This document shows, in pieces, positions 1-10,660 of a DNA stretch of 64,000 nucleotides. Position numbers and translations under genes: made by a program. Numbering within the stretch: the first letter of the stretch is position 1; each line of letters begins with the position of its first letter. Location: positions 25,265,211 through 25,329,210 of the forward strand of contig NC_134398.1 of the NCBI RefSeq assembly GCF_050003625.1, in the 5' to 3' direction. A model generated the notes under the pieces. That model did no database searches. It saw nothing but the letters and a program-made list of their open reading frames with translations, and had not been told where the DNA came from. Source of the DNA: Haematobia irritans (taxonomy: Eukaryota; Arthropoda; Insecta; Diptera; Muscidae).

Positions 1-242
1 CTGTGAGACTGTAACAATATCTAAGGCATATTAGCTCTGTTTGCGTATTCGATACATTTTGATTACTATCACAAATTTTTTACTGGAAGTCCTTCGTTTT
101 GTGGGTGCTACCTTCCCAACACCTCTATTTTTTACTTGTTATTTTAAAATATTAAATGATCTAAGCATGCTTTGGATTTGGTAAAAAAATGATTTGTAAT
201 TTTTTTAAATAAAATTTTAGTTTGGATTTGAAATTGTGAAAA
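1..242. other. AT-rich DNA, nothing recognised
   Basis: No open frame or repeat family was recognised here. The stretch leads directly into the 462-bp tandem duplication. Confidence 0.4.
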
Positions 243-1147
243 ATTCGAAATACATTGCTTTTATTTAAATTGTAGAAAATACCTATAGTTTACATTTCCC
301 AGTAAAAACATTTTCCTTTTCTTCATGAGCTATCAAAGTGCTTTAAAAACGTGCTAACGCCAACTTAAATTTCCAAATTCAGACTCCTATTCAAGTAGAA
401 ATTATTGTATATATACGTTTTTGTGTTGAAAAACATCTTCTATTTTTGAACTCCTCACATTTAAAGACTATTTCATTAATTCTTCCTTCTTTCATGAAAA
501 CATACCCATTTTTAAGTTGAATCACTTAATTATAAGGACAAAACGACTTTATCGTCTTTTGGACAAGGAAAACAGTTTATATAAAAGAAATTCACAAATG
601 CTATTATAACCAAAATTCGCGTTCGTATTTTAAGGAGACGACAATATTTTTTCAGTGCACAAAGCTATTCACATCTACTATTTTACTATTACTATTTACT
701 ATTTATTCGAAATACATTACTTTTATTTAAATTGTAGAAAATACCTATAGTTTACATTTCCCAGTAAAAACATTTTCCTTTTCTTCATGAGCTATCAAAG
801 TGCTTTAAAAACGTGCTAACGCCAACTTAAATTTCCAAATTCAGACTCCTATTCAAGTAGAAATTATTGTATATATACGTTTTTGTGTTGAAAAACATCT
901 TCTATTTTTGAACTCCTCACATTTAAAGACTATTTCATTAATTCTTCCTTCTTTCATGAAAACATACCCATTTTTAAGTTGAATCACTTAATTATAAGGA
1001 CAAAACGACTTTATCGTCTTTTGGACAAGGAAAACAGTTTATATAAAAGAAATTCACAAATGCTATTATAACCAAAATTCGCGTTCGTATTTTAAGGAGA
1101 CGACAATATTTTTTCAGTGCACAAAGCTATTCACATCTACTATTTTA
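243..1147. repeat. 462-bp direct tandem duplication of a MITE-like sequence
   Basis: The segment from 243 to 704 is repeated at 705 to about 1147 with near identity and an offset of exactly 462 bases. Both copies end in CGACAATATTTTTTCAGTGC, the reverse of a CACTGAAAAAA-type terminus. A more diverged relative with both termini lies at 61135-61783, so this looks like a MITE-like element that lost its left end and was then duplicated. No coding capacity is seen. Confidence 0.75.
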
Positions 1148-1184
1148 ATTTAGTAATATCGTAATAACTTTATAATAATAACAT

Positions 1185-1936
1185 AACAAGTATATACGGC
1201 CGTAAGTTCGGCCAGGCCGAAGCTTATGTACCCTCCATCATGGATTGCGTAGAAACTTCATCTAAACACTGCCATTCACAATCGAATTACTTAAGTTGCG
1301 GTAACGCTTGCCGATGACAAGGTATCTTAAAACCTCCTAACACCATCTTCTAAATTGTATGTAAGTCCATACGTGGTATATATTAAATCAAAAAAGATCG
1401 ATCCAGTACGTATATAATTTAGTTTGACAAAGTAGACATACAATTTTGACAAAATTTTCTACAGAAATACAATTTTAACAAAATTTTCTATAGAAATAAA
1501 ATTTTCACAAAATTTTCTATAGAAATAAAAATTTTGACAAAATTTTCTATAGAAATAAAAATTTTGAAAATTTCTACAGAAATATATGGAGCCTGTTAGA
1601 GGCTCCACAAGCCAAATCTGAGGGTCCCTTTATATGGGGGCTATACGTAAAAGTGGACCGGTATGGCCCATTTTCAATACCAACCGACCTACATCGATAA
1701 CAACTACTTGTGCCAGGTTTCAAGTCGATAGCTTGTTTCGTTCGGAAGTTAGCGTGATTTCAACAGACGGACGGACGGACGGACGGACGGACGGACGGAC
1801 ATGCTTAGATCGACTCAGAATTTCACCACGACCCAGAATATATATACTTTATGGGGTCTTAGAGCAATATTTCGATGTGTTACAAACGGAATGACAAAGT
1901 TAATATACCCCCATCCTATGATGGAGGGTATAAAAA
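1185..1936 (+). mobile_element. Family A short rolling-circle-like element, copy 1
   Basis: It begins AACAAGTATATACGGCC and contains the palindromic head GGCCGTAAGTTCGGCC, about five 29-bp satellite units in reverse orientation (1440-1590), one partial 153-bp module, a (GGAC)n tract near 1767-1800, and a tail whose ATACCC and GGGTAT arms form a hairpin before the terminal A run. It is non-coding. The end structures and GTCY-type microsatellite are reminiscent of DINE-1/mini-me elements of flies (from memory); the assignment to rolling-circle transposons is inference. Confidence 0.7.
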
Positions 1937-2094
1937 GGATAAACGAGTCAAATGATAATATTCCCAATAATTTACTGACAGTTTATCTAACAAATTTGTA
2001 TGGTAATAGTAGATTTAAAGTTTACGATAACTTTTATGTATATAATGAAAAAACTTTACAACAAGGTGTATTTGCTACAAAAATGCCCGCATAA

Positions 2095-2328
2095 TGGCTG
2101 GACTCATTATTAATGTTTCAACTGAGCTTTGAAATATGTGGAAACCCTTATACTTGCAGCAAGGCTTAGATAAAAACGCCGATTTATCCATATTTCAATA
2201 GAAACATGTCGAAAATAAAAAAAGCCAAAAATAGCTAAAAGGGTCATGAAAAAAGCCAGAAAAAAAGCTAAAAGCTAAATGCATTTTTTTTCCGCTAAAC
2301 GTCTTCAAAAAAAGCTAATTTTGCGGGA
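2095..2328. other. Spacer with aaaagccaa-type simple sequence
   Basis: A short AT-rich spacer between two family A elements. It carries several imperfect repeats of an AAAAGCTAAAA-like motif around 2215-2320 and no recognisable gene. Confidence 0.4.
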
Positions 2329-4112
2329 AACAAGTATATACGGCCGTAAGTTCGGCCAGGCCGAATCTTATGTACCCTCCACCATGGATTGCGTAGGAAC
2401 TTCTACTAAAGGCTGTCATCCACAATCGAATTACTTGGGTTGCGATAACACTTGCCGATGGCAAGGTATCGTAAAACTTTTTAACACTGTCTTCTAAATT
2501 GTAAGTTAGTCCATAAGGGGTATATATTAAACAAAAAAAAAGGCCGATTAAATACGTATATAATTCAGTTTGACAAAATTTTCTATAGAAATAAAATTTT
2601 GACAAAATTTTCTATAGAAATAAAAACTTGACAAAATTTTCTATAGAAATAAAATGTTGACAAAATTTTCTATGGAAGTAAAATGTTGACAAAATTTTCT
2701 ATAGCAATAAAATTTTGACAAAATTTTCTACAGAAATAATTTTTTTACAAAATTTTCTATAGAAATAAAATTTTGACAAAATTTTCTATGGAAATAAAAT
2801 GTTGACAAACATTGCTATAGAAATAAACTTTTTACAAAACTTTCTATAGAAATGAAATTTTGACAAAACTTTCTATAGTAGTAAAATTTGACAATTTTTA
2901 CATGGCTGTTAGAGGCCATATACTAACGAAATGTACCAAATATCAACCGCATCGGATGACGTTTGCTCCTCCAAGAGGCTCCGGAGGTCAAATCTGGGGA
3001 TCGGTTTATATGGGAGCTATATATAATTATGGACCGATATGGACCAATTTTTGCATGGTTGTTAGAGACCATATACTAACACCACGTACTAAATTTCAAT
3101 TGGATCGGATGAATTTTGCTCATCCAAGAGGCTCCAGAGTTCAAATCTGGGGATCGGTTTATATGGGAGCTATATATAATTATGGACCGATATGGACCAA
3201 TTTTTGCATGCTTGTTAGAGACCGTATACTAACATCAGGTACCAAATTTCAAACGGATCGGATGAATTTTGCCCCTCCAAGAGGCTCCGGAGGTCAAATC
3301 TGGGGATCGGTTTATATGGGAGCTATATATGATTATGGACCGATATGGACCAGTTTTTGCATGGTTGTTAGAGACCATATACTAACACCACGTACCAATT
3401 TTCAATCGGGTAGGATGAAGTTTGCTCCTCCAAGAGGCTCCGGAGGTCAAATCTGGGGATCGGTTTATATGGGAGCTATATATATTTATGGACCGATATG
3501 GACCAATTTTTGCATGGTTGTTAGAGACCGTATATTAACATCAGGTACCAAATTTCAACCGGATCGGATGTATTTGGCCCTCCAAGAGGCTCCGGAGGTC
3601 AAATCTGGGGATCGGTTTATATGGGGGCTATATATAATTATGGACCGATATGGACCAATTTTTGCATGGTTGTTAGAGACCGTATACTTAGACCACGTAC
3701 CAAATTTCAACCGGATCGGATGAATTTTGCTGCTCCGGAAGGCTCCGCAGGCCAAATTTGGGGATCGGTTTATATGGGGGCTATACGTAAACGTGGGCCG
3801 ATATGGCCCATTTTCAATACCATCCGACCTACATCAATAACAACTACTTGTGCCAAGTTTCAAGTCGATAGCTAGTTTCGTTCGGAAGTTAGCGTGATTT
3901 CCACAGACGGACGGACAGCCGGACAGACGGACAGACGGACAGACGGACAGACGGACAGACGGACGGACGGACGGACATGCTTAGATCGACTCAGAATTTC
4001 ACCACGACCCAGAATATATATACTTTATGGGGTCTTAGAGCAATATTTCGATGTGTTACAAACGGAATGACAAAGTTAATATACCCCCATCCTATGGTGG
4101 AGGGTATAAAAA
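2329..4112 (+). mobile_element. Family A element, copy 2, with full modular structure
   Basis: This is the clearest complete copy. In order it has the AACAAGTATATACGGCC head, about eleven reverse-oriented 29-bp satellite units (2570-2895), about five and a half 153-bp tandem modules (2900-3780; TCGGTTTATATGGG recurs at 3001, 3154, 3307 and 3460), a (GGAC/AGAC)n tract (3905-3975) and the hairpin tail with GGGTATAAAAA. The 153-bp unit is a multiple of three, so long open frames of 51-residue repeats appear. I treat these as a by-product of the repeat rather than a gene. Confidence 0.75.
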
Positions 4113-4735
4113 GCGAAATTGGCAACGCTGCTTGGTACATACTTATATACTTAGGGTCCAATTTGGACAACTTTTTCTTCATGGTTATTAGAGGGGATAT
4201 ATTAACACCACGTACAACATTTCTACCGGATCTGATGAATTTTGCACTTCTAGGAAGCTCCGGAAATCAAATAGGGTGAAGGATTTATATGGGGACCTAT
4301 ATATAATTATATACCTATTTGGACTCATTTTTGCATAGTTGTTAGAGGCTATAGATTAACACCAGGCATCCCATTTAAACTCTGTCGAATGAAATTTGCA
4401 CCTCCAAGTAGCTCCGAAAATGAAATCTGGTTGTTTGAGACCATATACTAACACCACATACTAAATTTGAACCAAAACGGGTAAAATTTGCTCTTTCAAG
4501 AGGATTTGCAATTAAAAATTGGGGGTCGGTTTATATGGGGGCTATACCTAAAAGTGGTCCGATATGGCCCATTTGCAGTACTGTCCGATCGACATCAATA
4601 ACAACTACTTGTGCGAAGTTTCAAGTCCATAGCTTATTCCGTTGGGAAGTCAGCGTGATTTCAACAGACGGACGGACATCGCTTGATCGACTCAGAATTT
4701 CAGCACGACCCAGGATATTTTAGAAGTGCTCTTAA
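4113..4735 (+). mobile_element. Family A element fragment, both ends missing
   Basis: It contains diverged 153-bp modules and the conserved 3' module ending at a CGACCCAGGATATTTT-like sequence. The AACAAG head and hairpin tail are both absent. It directly abuts copy 2. Confidence 0.6.
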
Positions 4736-4749
4736 ACTTTAACCTTTAG

Positions 4750-5158
4750 AAGAACTTCCAATTTTTTTTTGCTTGGAAGATAGTGCATATGTTTGCAAGG
4801 AGGAGACGTGATAGACACATGGTGTCTTTGGTAATAAGGCTCAGGGTCGGCTGCTGAATTGATATAGCCATGTCCGTCTGCTGTGAACACATTTTCGTGT
4901 GATCAAAGTCTAGGTCGCAGTTTTAGTCCAATCGACTTCAATGTGTATATGTGTTTTGGGTCAGAATAGAGCCCTATCCCTATATCTTTCCCATATATAT
5001 TTCATCCCATACACTGAAAAAAATAGTTACGTGGTATTAAAGATTACGCAACCTAAATTTTAGGATGCGAAATTTACAAAATATTAAGGACAAATTTCTT
5101 TAAAATAATGAAATTTTAATTAAAATAAAGTTTATGATATTTGCTTCAAAAAAATCTC
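4750..5158. mobile_element. Family B fragment followed by a MITE-like fragment
   Basis: The stretch 4775-4960 matches the region around 39090-39300 (the motif GATAGACACATGGTGTCTTTG and the GTCC microsatellite flank), so it is a family B remnant. From about 5015 a CACTGAAAAAAA terminus starts a short AT-rich piece that runs into the next family A element. Confidence 0.5.
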
Positions 5159-5451
5159 GGGATCGGTTTGTAATGGGGCTATATATGATTATGGACTGAT
5201 ATGGACCACTTTTGGCATGGTTGTTAAATATCATATACTACTACCACGTACCAAATTTCAATCAGATCGAATGAATTGTGCTTCTCCAAAAGGCACCGGA
5301 GGTCAAATCTGGGGATCGGTTTATATGGGGGCTATATATAATTATGGACTGATATGAACCAATTCCTGCATGGTTGTTGGATACCATATACTAACATCAT
5401 GAACCAAATTTCAACCGAATCGGATGGATTTTGCTCTTCCAAGGGGCTCCG

Positions 5452-6692
5452 TTTCTTTCAATTTTGCATTTAAAAACCTGAACACCCCTCATTTTGAAGG
5501 TGTGTGTGTGTGTAGAATGTTGCTCCTATTTTGATTTTGGAATTCACTCTTCAGTTGTCAAAATGACGTCCAAGCAAGAAGAGCAGCGTATCAAAATTTT
5601 GCTCGCGCATCGCGAAAATCCGAGCTACTCGCTGGCAAAGCTAGCAAAATCGCTAAAAGTTGCCAAATCAACCGTTACAAATGTAATTAAAGTGTTTGGG
5701 GAACGTTTGTCGACAGCCAGGAAGTCTGGATCGGGGGGAAATCGAAAACCGGAAGCCGCTGAGACGACAAAGAGAGTTGCCGGTAGTTTCAAGCGAAACC
5801 CTAGCCGCAAATAAGCTGGGTGTATCGTCTACAACCGTGCATCGAGCCAAAAAACGAGCCGGACTATCGACTTACAAGAAGATAGTGACTCCAAATCGCG
5901 ATGATAAACAAAATACGACGGCCAAAGCGGGATCCCGGAGGCTGTACACGACGATGCTGACGAAGTTTGACTGCGTGGTAATGGACGACGAAACCTACGT
6001 CAAAGCCGACTACAAGCAGCTTCCGGGACAGTAGTTTTATACGGCAAAAGGAAGGGGAAAGGTATCAGATATTTTCAAGCACATAAAACTGTCAAAGTTC
6101 CCAAAGAAATATCTGGTTTGGCAAGCCATCTGTACCTGTGGCTTGAAAAGCAGCATTTTCATAGCTTCCGGGACTGTCAACCAAGAAATTTACGTGAAAG
6201 AGTGTTTGAATAAACGTCTGCTGCCTTTCCTGAAGAAACACGGTTGTTCCGTACTGTTTTGGCCGGATTTGGCATCTTGCCATTACGGTAAAAAGACCAT
6301 GGACTGGTACGCCGCCAACAACGTGCAGGTGGTTCCCAAGGACAAGAACCCTTCCAACACGCCAGAGCTCCGCCCAATTGAGAAATACTGGGCTATTGTC
6401 AAGCGGAACCTAAAGAAGACCAAAAAAACTGCTAAGGACGAGCAGCAGTTCAAGGCAAACTGGCTTTCTGCGGCGAAGAAGGTGGACAAGGTGGCTGTAC
6501 AAAATCTGATGGCAGGTGTCAAGCGTGAGGCCCGGCAATTCGGATTTGGAAAAGCGAAAGCCTAACTGAATATTTTTCCTGAATTTTATACTAATTGAAC
6601 TTGAAAAAGAAATTTAATTTGATTTTTTAAATAAACGATTTCACCGATTTACACGCGTTTTCCCTTGACCAAATTTTGACCGTATCACCCTT
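5452..6692 (+). mobile_element. DD37E mariner element, 5' end deleted
   Basis: The right end carries the inverted terminal repeat ending CGTATCACCCTT, followed by the TA target dinucleotide at 6693-6694. The left end lacks about 36 bases, including the terminal repeat seen in the copy at 33225. It encodes the broken transposase described separately. With one terminal repeat lost, it should not be mobilisable. Confidence 0.85.
5563..6565 (+). pseudogene. Mariner (DD37E) transposase pseudogene, copy 1
   Basis: The product would be a cut-and-paste transposase of the Tc1/mariner superfamily, acting on its own terminal repeats in the nucleus. The start at 5563 opens the helix-turn-helix DNA-binding region (KQEEQRIKILLAHRENPSYS onward). 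The catalytic triad is visible: Asp in VVMDDETYV (about 5984), Asp in FWPDLASCHY (6266) and Glu in RPIEKYW (6380). The last two are separated by 37 residues, which defines DD37E. Two lesions inactivate it: a 13-base deletion near 5803 relative to copy 2, which shifts the frame, and a TAG at 6032-6034 in the downstream frame. From there to the TAA at 6563 the frame is open. Few lesions imply fairly recent decay. Copy 2 lies at 33382. Confidence 0.9.
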
Positions 6693-7176
6693 TATGGGGG
6701 CTATATATAATTATGGACCGATGTGGACCAATTTTTGCATGGTTGTTAGAGATAATATACTTACACCACGTACCAAATTTCAATCGGATTGGACGACTTT
6801 GACCATGTACTAGCACCATGTACCGAATTTCATCCGGATCGGATGAAATTTGCTTCTCTCAGAGGCCTCGCAAGCCAAATTTGGGGGTCCGTTTATATGG
6901 GGGCTATACGTAAAAGTGGACCGATATGGCCCATTTGCAATACCATCCGACCTACATCAATAACAACTACTTGTGCCAAGTTTCAAGTCGATAGCTTGTT
7001 TCGTTCGGAAGTTAGCGTGATTTCAACAGACGGACGGACATGCTCAAATCGACTCAGAATTTCACCACGACCCAGAATATATATACTTTATTGGGTCTTA
7101 GAGCAATATTTCGATGTGTTACAAACGGAATGACAAAGTTAATATACCCCCATCCTATGGTGGAGGGTATAAAAAA

Positions 7177-7437
7177 GTGATTTTCCTTGTAAAACGCCAC
7201 TGCTAAGTGAAAGACTTATAAAACAATAACTCAAATTATTCTATAACTCCTATACATATTGTCGACCGATAAACCATAAATATTTCCCATATTTACACCC
7301 TGCGTCACCAGGACGTTAACAAACTTAACCAAATGTAAGTTTGTAGAAGTCTCACAAATTTTGTCCATATCTGTTCAGATTTCTAATTAGGGTATATTAT
7401 AGCCGGCACACTCGACTTTAGACTTTCCTTACTTGTT
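7177..7437 (-). mobile_element. Family B terminal segment
   Basis: This is a single copy of the roughly 248-bp terminal segment of family B. It ends with GACTTTAGACTTTCCTTACTTG, the reverse of the AACAAGTAAGGAAAG head. The rest of the element is absent. Confidence 0.6.
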
Positions 7438-7480
7438 TTGATAACACCTTGTGAAAATCTCAAAAAGTATAGTACAAGTT

Positions 7481-7491
7481 AGTTCAATTTT
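7481..7491. repeat. SINE target-site duplication, left copy
   Basis: AGTTCAATTTT stands immediately before the SINE. The same 11 bases recur at 13746-13756 right after the SINE tail. Confidence 0.85.
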
Positions 7492-7492
7492 T

Positions 7493-7805
7493 GGGAGCCA
7501 CCGTGGTGCAATGGTTAACATGTCCGCCTTGCATACACAAGGTCGTGGGTTCGATTCCTGCTACGACCGAACACCAAAAAGATTTTCAGCGGTGGATTAT
7601 CCCACCTCAGTAATGCTGGTGACATTTCTGAGGGTTTCAAAGCTTCTCTAAGTGGTTTCACTGGAATGTGGAACGCCGTTCGGACTCGGCTATAAAAAGG
7701 AGGTCCCTTGTCATTGAGCTTAACATGGAATCGGGCAGCACTCAGTGATAAGAGAGAAGTTCACCACTGTGGTATCACAATAGACTGAATAGTCTAAGTG
7801 AGCCT
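7493..7805 (+). mobile_element. tRNA-derived SINE, 5' part
   Basis: The first 75 bases or so are a tRNA-like head: an A-box-like TGGTGCAATGG (about 7502) and a perfect B box GGTTCGATTCC (about 7548), with a recognisable T arm and an anticodon-like stem CCTTG/CAAGG with a 6-base loop. These are internal RNA polymerase III promoter elements. A tRNA-unrelated body follows. The element is interrupted at 7805/7806 by a DNA transposon and resumes at 13711. The two parts sum to about 348 bp. A SINE is a non-autonomous retroposon relying on a LINE partner; none is seen here. Confidence 0.85.
7798..7805. repeat. Candidate 8-bp target-site duplication of the DNA transposon, left
   Basis: GTGAGCCT here matches TTGAACCT at 13703-13710 at 6 of 8 positions. 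Removing the transposon and one copy rejoins the SINE body smoothly into GATACATTGGG, which supports this boundary. Confidence 0.65.
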
Positions 7806-8456
7806 TAGACAGGGTCGCGAAAAAAAGTTCATGCAGTCACCCCCCAGTTTTGTAGCATATTTGAAGACAATTTCGGAACACTAAAACTTTTTTTTCGTGC
7901 ACCCTACGACCCCCCGAAATGCAATTTACTGTGCTGTGTCGTCATTTGAAGTCCGATCGAAAAGAAACGCATATCGTTTTTCATGGTTGATCAGGGGCTA
8001 TATTTCGTGCATTGGTCATTTTTAACTCCGACGTCAAATTTGATTTTTAATTTTTTTATTTCGCTTCGTATACCCCTATGCTGCCCATTTCTTATAACCA
8101 TTATAAAGATCTTATCAAAATATGAAACTTTTGCTTTGGAAGTATTTAATTATATTCATAAACAAAAAAGTTACAGAGATTTTAAAAAGTCAATAGGTCA
8201 CCCTACACCATCAAATAGCTTTTGCTGTTTTGTCATGATATCCGATCGAAACCACATGCACATCGTTATTCACATCTACGAAATTAATTTGAAAGGTATT
8301 TCATACACACAAACTGTTTATCTGTAAATTTCTAACCGTATCATTGTATACATACTCGTTGTGTGCACTACGGCATTTTCTGCGTTATGCAAAGTGCATG
8401 TGTTTTTGCTAGAACAATTTAAGAACAGTAGGCTCTCAAATTGTTCTAGCAAAAAA
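7806..8456 (+). repeat. Left inverted arm of the DNA transposon
   Basis: It pairs with 13065-13702 at high identity, with small indels near the outermost end where the right arm has an extra GGCCTAAGGC-like insertion. Short open frames inside it are also present in reverse in the right arm and are not considered genes. Confidence 0.85.
8403..8455. repeat. Perfect 18-bp inverted repeat (stem-loop) in the left arm
   Basis: TTTTTGCTAGAACAATTT at 8403-8420 is the exact reverse complement of 8438-8455, with a 17-base loop. The right arm retains only one half of the palindrome, so the structure is confined to the transposase side, upstream of the gene. A role in transposase binding or as a transcript hairpin is possible but unproven. 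Confidence 0.8.
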
Positions 8457-9841
8457 TCTAACAAACACTTTCGCTACATGATTTCTTAAGTCTGTCCATA
8501 TTTTTGTGAGAGAAGGCTGTTGATAGTATTTGAAAAAAGTGAAAACGAAATGAAATTCGAAGCTCGGGATATCGACAAAACTAAATTACCAACAAATCAT
8601 CAAGTTATTGAATTCCTTTTATATTTAAAGAAAGCAGGCACCGCAAGTGTTAAAAAAATAAAAAGCTTACATGTTATATACAAGTTGCAATAAAAGTGGT
8701 AACAGAATTGTGGAAAATTACGAAGATTCCAATTGTCGGAAATACATCAATTAGAAAATTATTGATAAACCTTATAAATAAACGTGATGAAATAATAAGG
8801 AAACACTCAGTGTACTTGCAAACGGAATGGAAAACCTTATTTCGAATTTCGCAATGTAAGTGTAGAATCGAACTTAATAAGAAATGCAGCTGCCCCAACA
8901 TTAAAAAAATATCTCCAAATACGAAAAAGTTTTTTATTGATCAATGTGGACCAAGAGTTTTATCGCTTTGCAGTATAAATTATGACGGTATGAACGTAGA
9001 TTCCATTGACGATGTGTCAAATCCTCCCAAATCTACTTACGCCTCTGAGTACGTTCCATGTTCAAGCGAAGAAGAATTTTTTCAGGATGAATGTGATGAA
9101 AGGCCTCAAAAACTTCCCCAACTAAAGGTATCTGACGTATCACTGAAAAATTTCGTTTTGGCCTTGGATCGAACTAATACCTCAGATCGCTATGGTTCTT
9201 TACTCGCAACTTCTATAATAAAAGATTTAAAAAGTTCAATTGCAACAAAAGCGAGAGAAGAATTTTGTGATATTAGCGAGAAAGTACTAAGCTATTTAGA
9301 CAGTCTTATTATTGACAAAAACAAGATACAAAGAGAAAGAGCTATATTTAGAGCAGAAGCCCAAGCTACTTACAACAACGACGCTACATTGAAGTGTATC
9401 TCTTATGATGGAAAAAAAGATAAAACTATAAAAAAATATACACTAAATAATCAGGTACGCTTCTCTACAATTACTGTAGAACATATAACTATAGTGAAAG
9501 AGCCTGATTCCGTGTTCGTTGGATATGCCACACCGGTCAATGGCACAGGCGCCGAAATTCAGAATGCCATTGCAAATTTTTTGAATGCTGCAGGCTATTC
9601 TTTAGACCACTTAGTTGCTATTGGTTGTGATGGCACTGCGGTAAATACGGGATTTAAAACTGGAGTAAATGCATGCATGGAGAGATATTTACAACGCCCG
9701 CTTCAGTGGAATGTCTGTCTACTGCATTTTAATGAACTGCCGCTTAAAACTTTGATGACCAATATATATGGAAAACAGGTTGGTCCAGGTGTTTGGCCTG
9801 GTGAATTTGGACCGGAAATTCTGGCATGTGAACAATATCAG

Positions 9842-9917
9842 GTATGTATAACGGAGTTAGTTTGTGTCGTAGTCTATTTTTGTACAATGAAAATATTTTC
9901 ATCCACATTTTTTTCAG
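9842..9917 (+). other. Intron 1 of the transposase gene
   Basis: The donor is CAG|GTATGT and the acceptor is a pyrimidine-rich run ending TTTTTTCAG. The 76-base length is typical of fly introns. It lies between complete codons (phase 0), and similar protein sequence continues on both sides. Confidence 0.85.
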
Positions 9918-10604
9918 GTTGCAAGTGATTTCCAACCTATTGCAATGGGACCCATGCCCGACAATATTGAAAACTGGCAAATTCGCAGCGATCAACTATA
10001 TTTATATCATATGGTTGTTGCTGTTAATAATGGTACATGTGATGAAAGGTTAGCTACACAGAAACCTGGTCCAGTTAGTACAGCGCGGTGGCTAACAACT
10101 GCATCTAGGTTGTTACGACTCTACGTATCTCAAAGTTTTCCAACAGAGGATTTAAGAAATTTGGTTACTTTTGTTGTGAAAGTGTATGCTCCTTTCTGGT
10201 TTCTCGTCAAGAGCCAACCTCAATGTATTTATGGAAGTCAGCATTTATTCAAATACATACTCTGGATCCGAGAGTTACCCAATAATATACAAATGATAAT
10301 TCGGCCAACAATTGAGAACAATAGTTATTATTTTCATCCAGAAAATATACTATTGGCTATGGTAACAGATTTGGACAAAAGAGTACGATTTCGAGCATAC
10401 GAAATAATAAGAACTGTGATCCACCCGCTTCAATTCGCGAGTTTCGCGTACCCAAACATCACATTAATTTTGATTGTGACACCTATACTGAAGCAATAAA
10501 TTGGGATAATGTTCAAATAACCGAACCTCCCTGTTTGCATTTTTATACAGATGAGCAGTTAGTGTTATATCAATATTCATCAGATAATATCATAAAAATA
10601 CCAG

Positions 10605-10660
10605 GTAATATATATTTGTTATCAATTATGAGTGCGTTCTTACTATCACCTACTTTGCAG
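10605..10660 (+). other. Intron 2 of the transposase gene
   Basis: The donor is CCAG|GTAATA and the acceptor CTACTTTGCAG, giving 56 bases, short but usual in flies. One base of a codon lies upstream and two downstream (phase 1). Splicing opens a 37-codon last exon that starts PEFPCHSQNTERF and ends at 10770. Confidence 0.8.

Larger units (their letters stand above)
5159..7176 (+). mobile_element. Family A element, headless, split by a mariner
   Basis: Family A modules occupy 5159-5451 and resume at 6693, running to the hairpin tail at 7176. The mariner at 5452-6692 separates them. Compared with intact modules, about 29 bases of host module are missing at the left junction, together with the left mariner end, pointing to one deletion across the junction. 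Confidence 0.7.

Noticed and set aside
7496..7570. A functional tRNA gene
   Set aside because: The anticodon loop has 6 bases, the acceptor stem does not pair well, and the sequence continues into a 348-bp retroposon flanked by a target duplication. It is the SINE head.
7451..7651. Open frame of 66 residues across the SINE
   Set aside because: It begins in flanking DNA and crosses the tRNA-like head; no protein similarity is expected.
8696..8698. Translation start of the transposase at 8696
   Set aside because: The codon there is GTG, not ATG. An upstream ATG at 8550 with matching coding sequence and a frameshift in between is more likely.
9744..9995. Reverse-strand open frame across intron 1 of the transposase
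   Set aside because: It is a shadow of the forward gene, which has protein-like motifs and splice sites.
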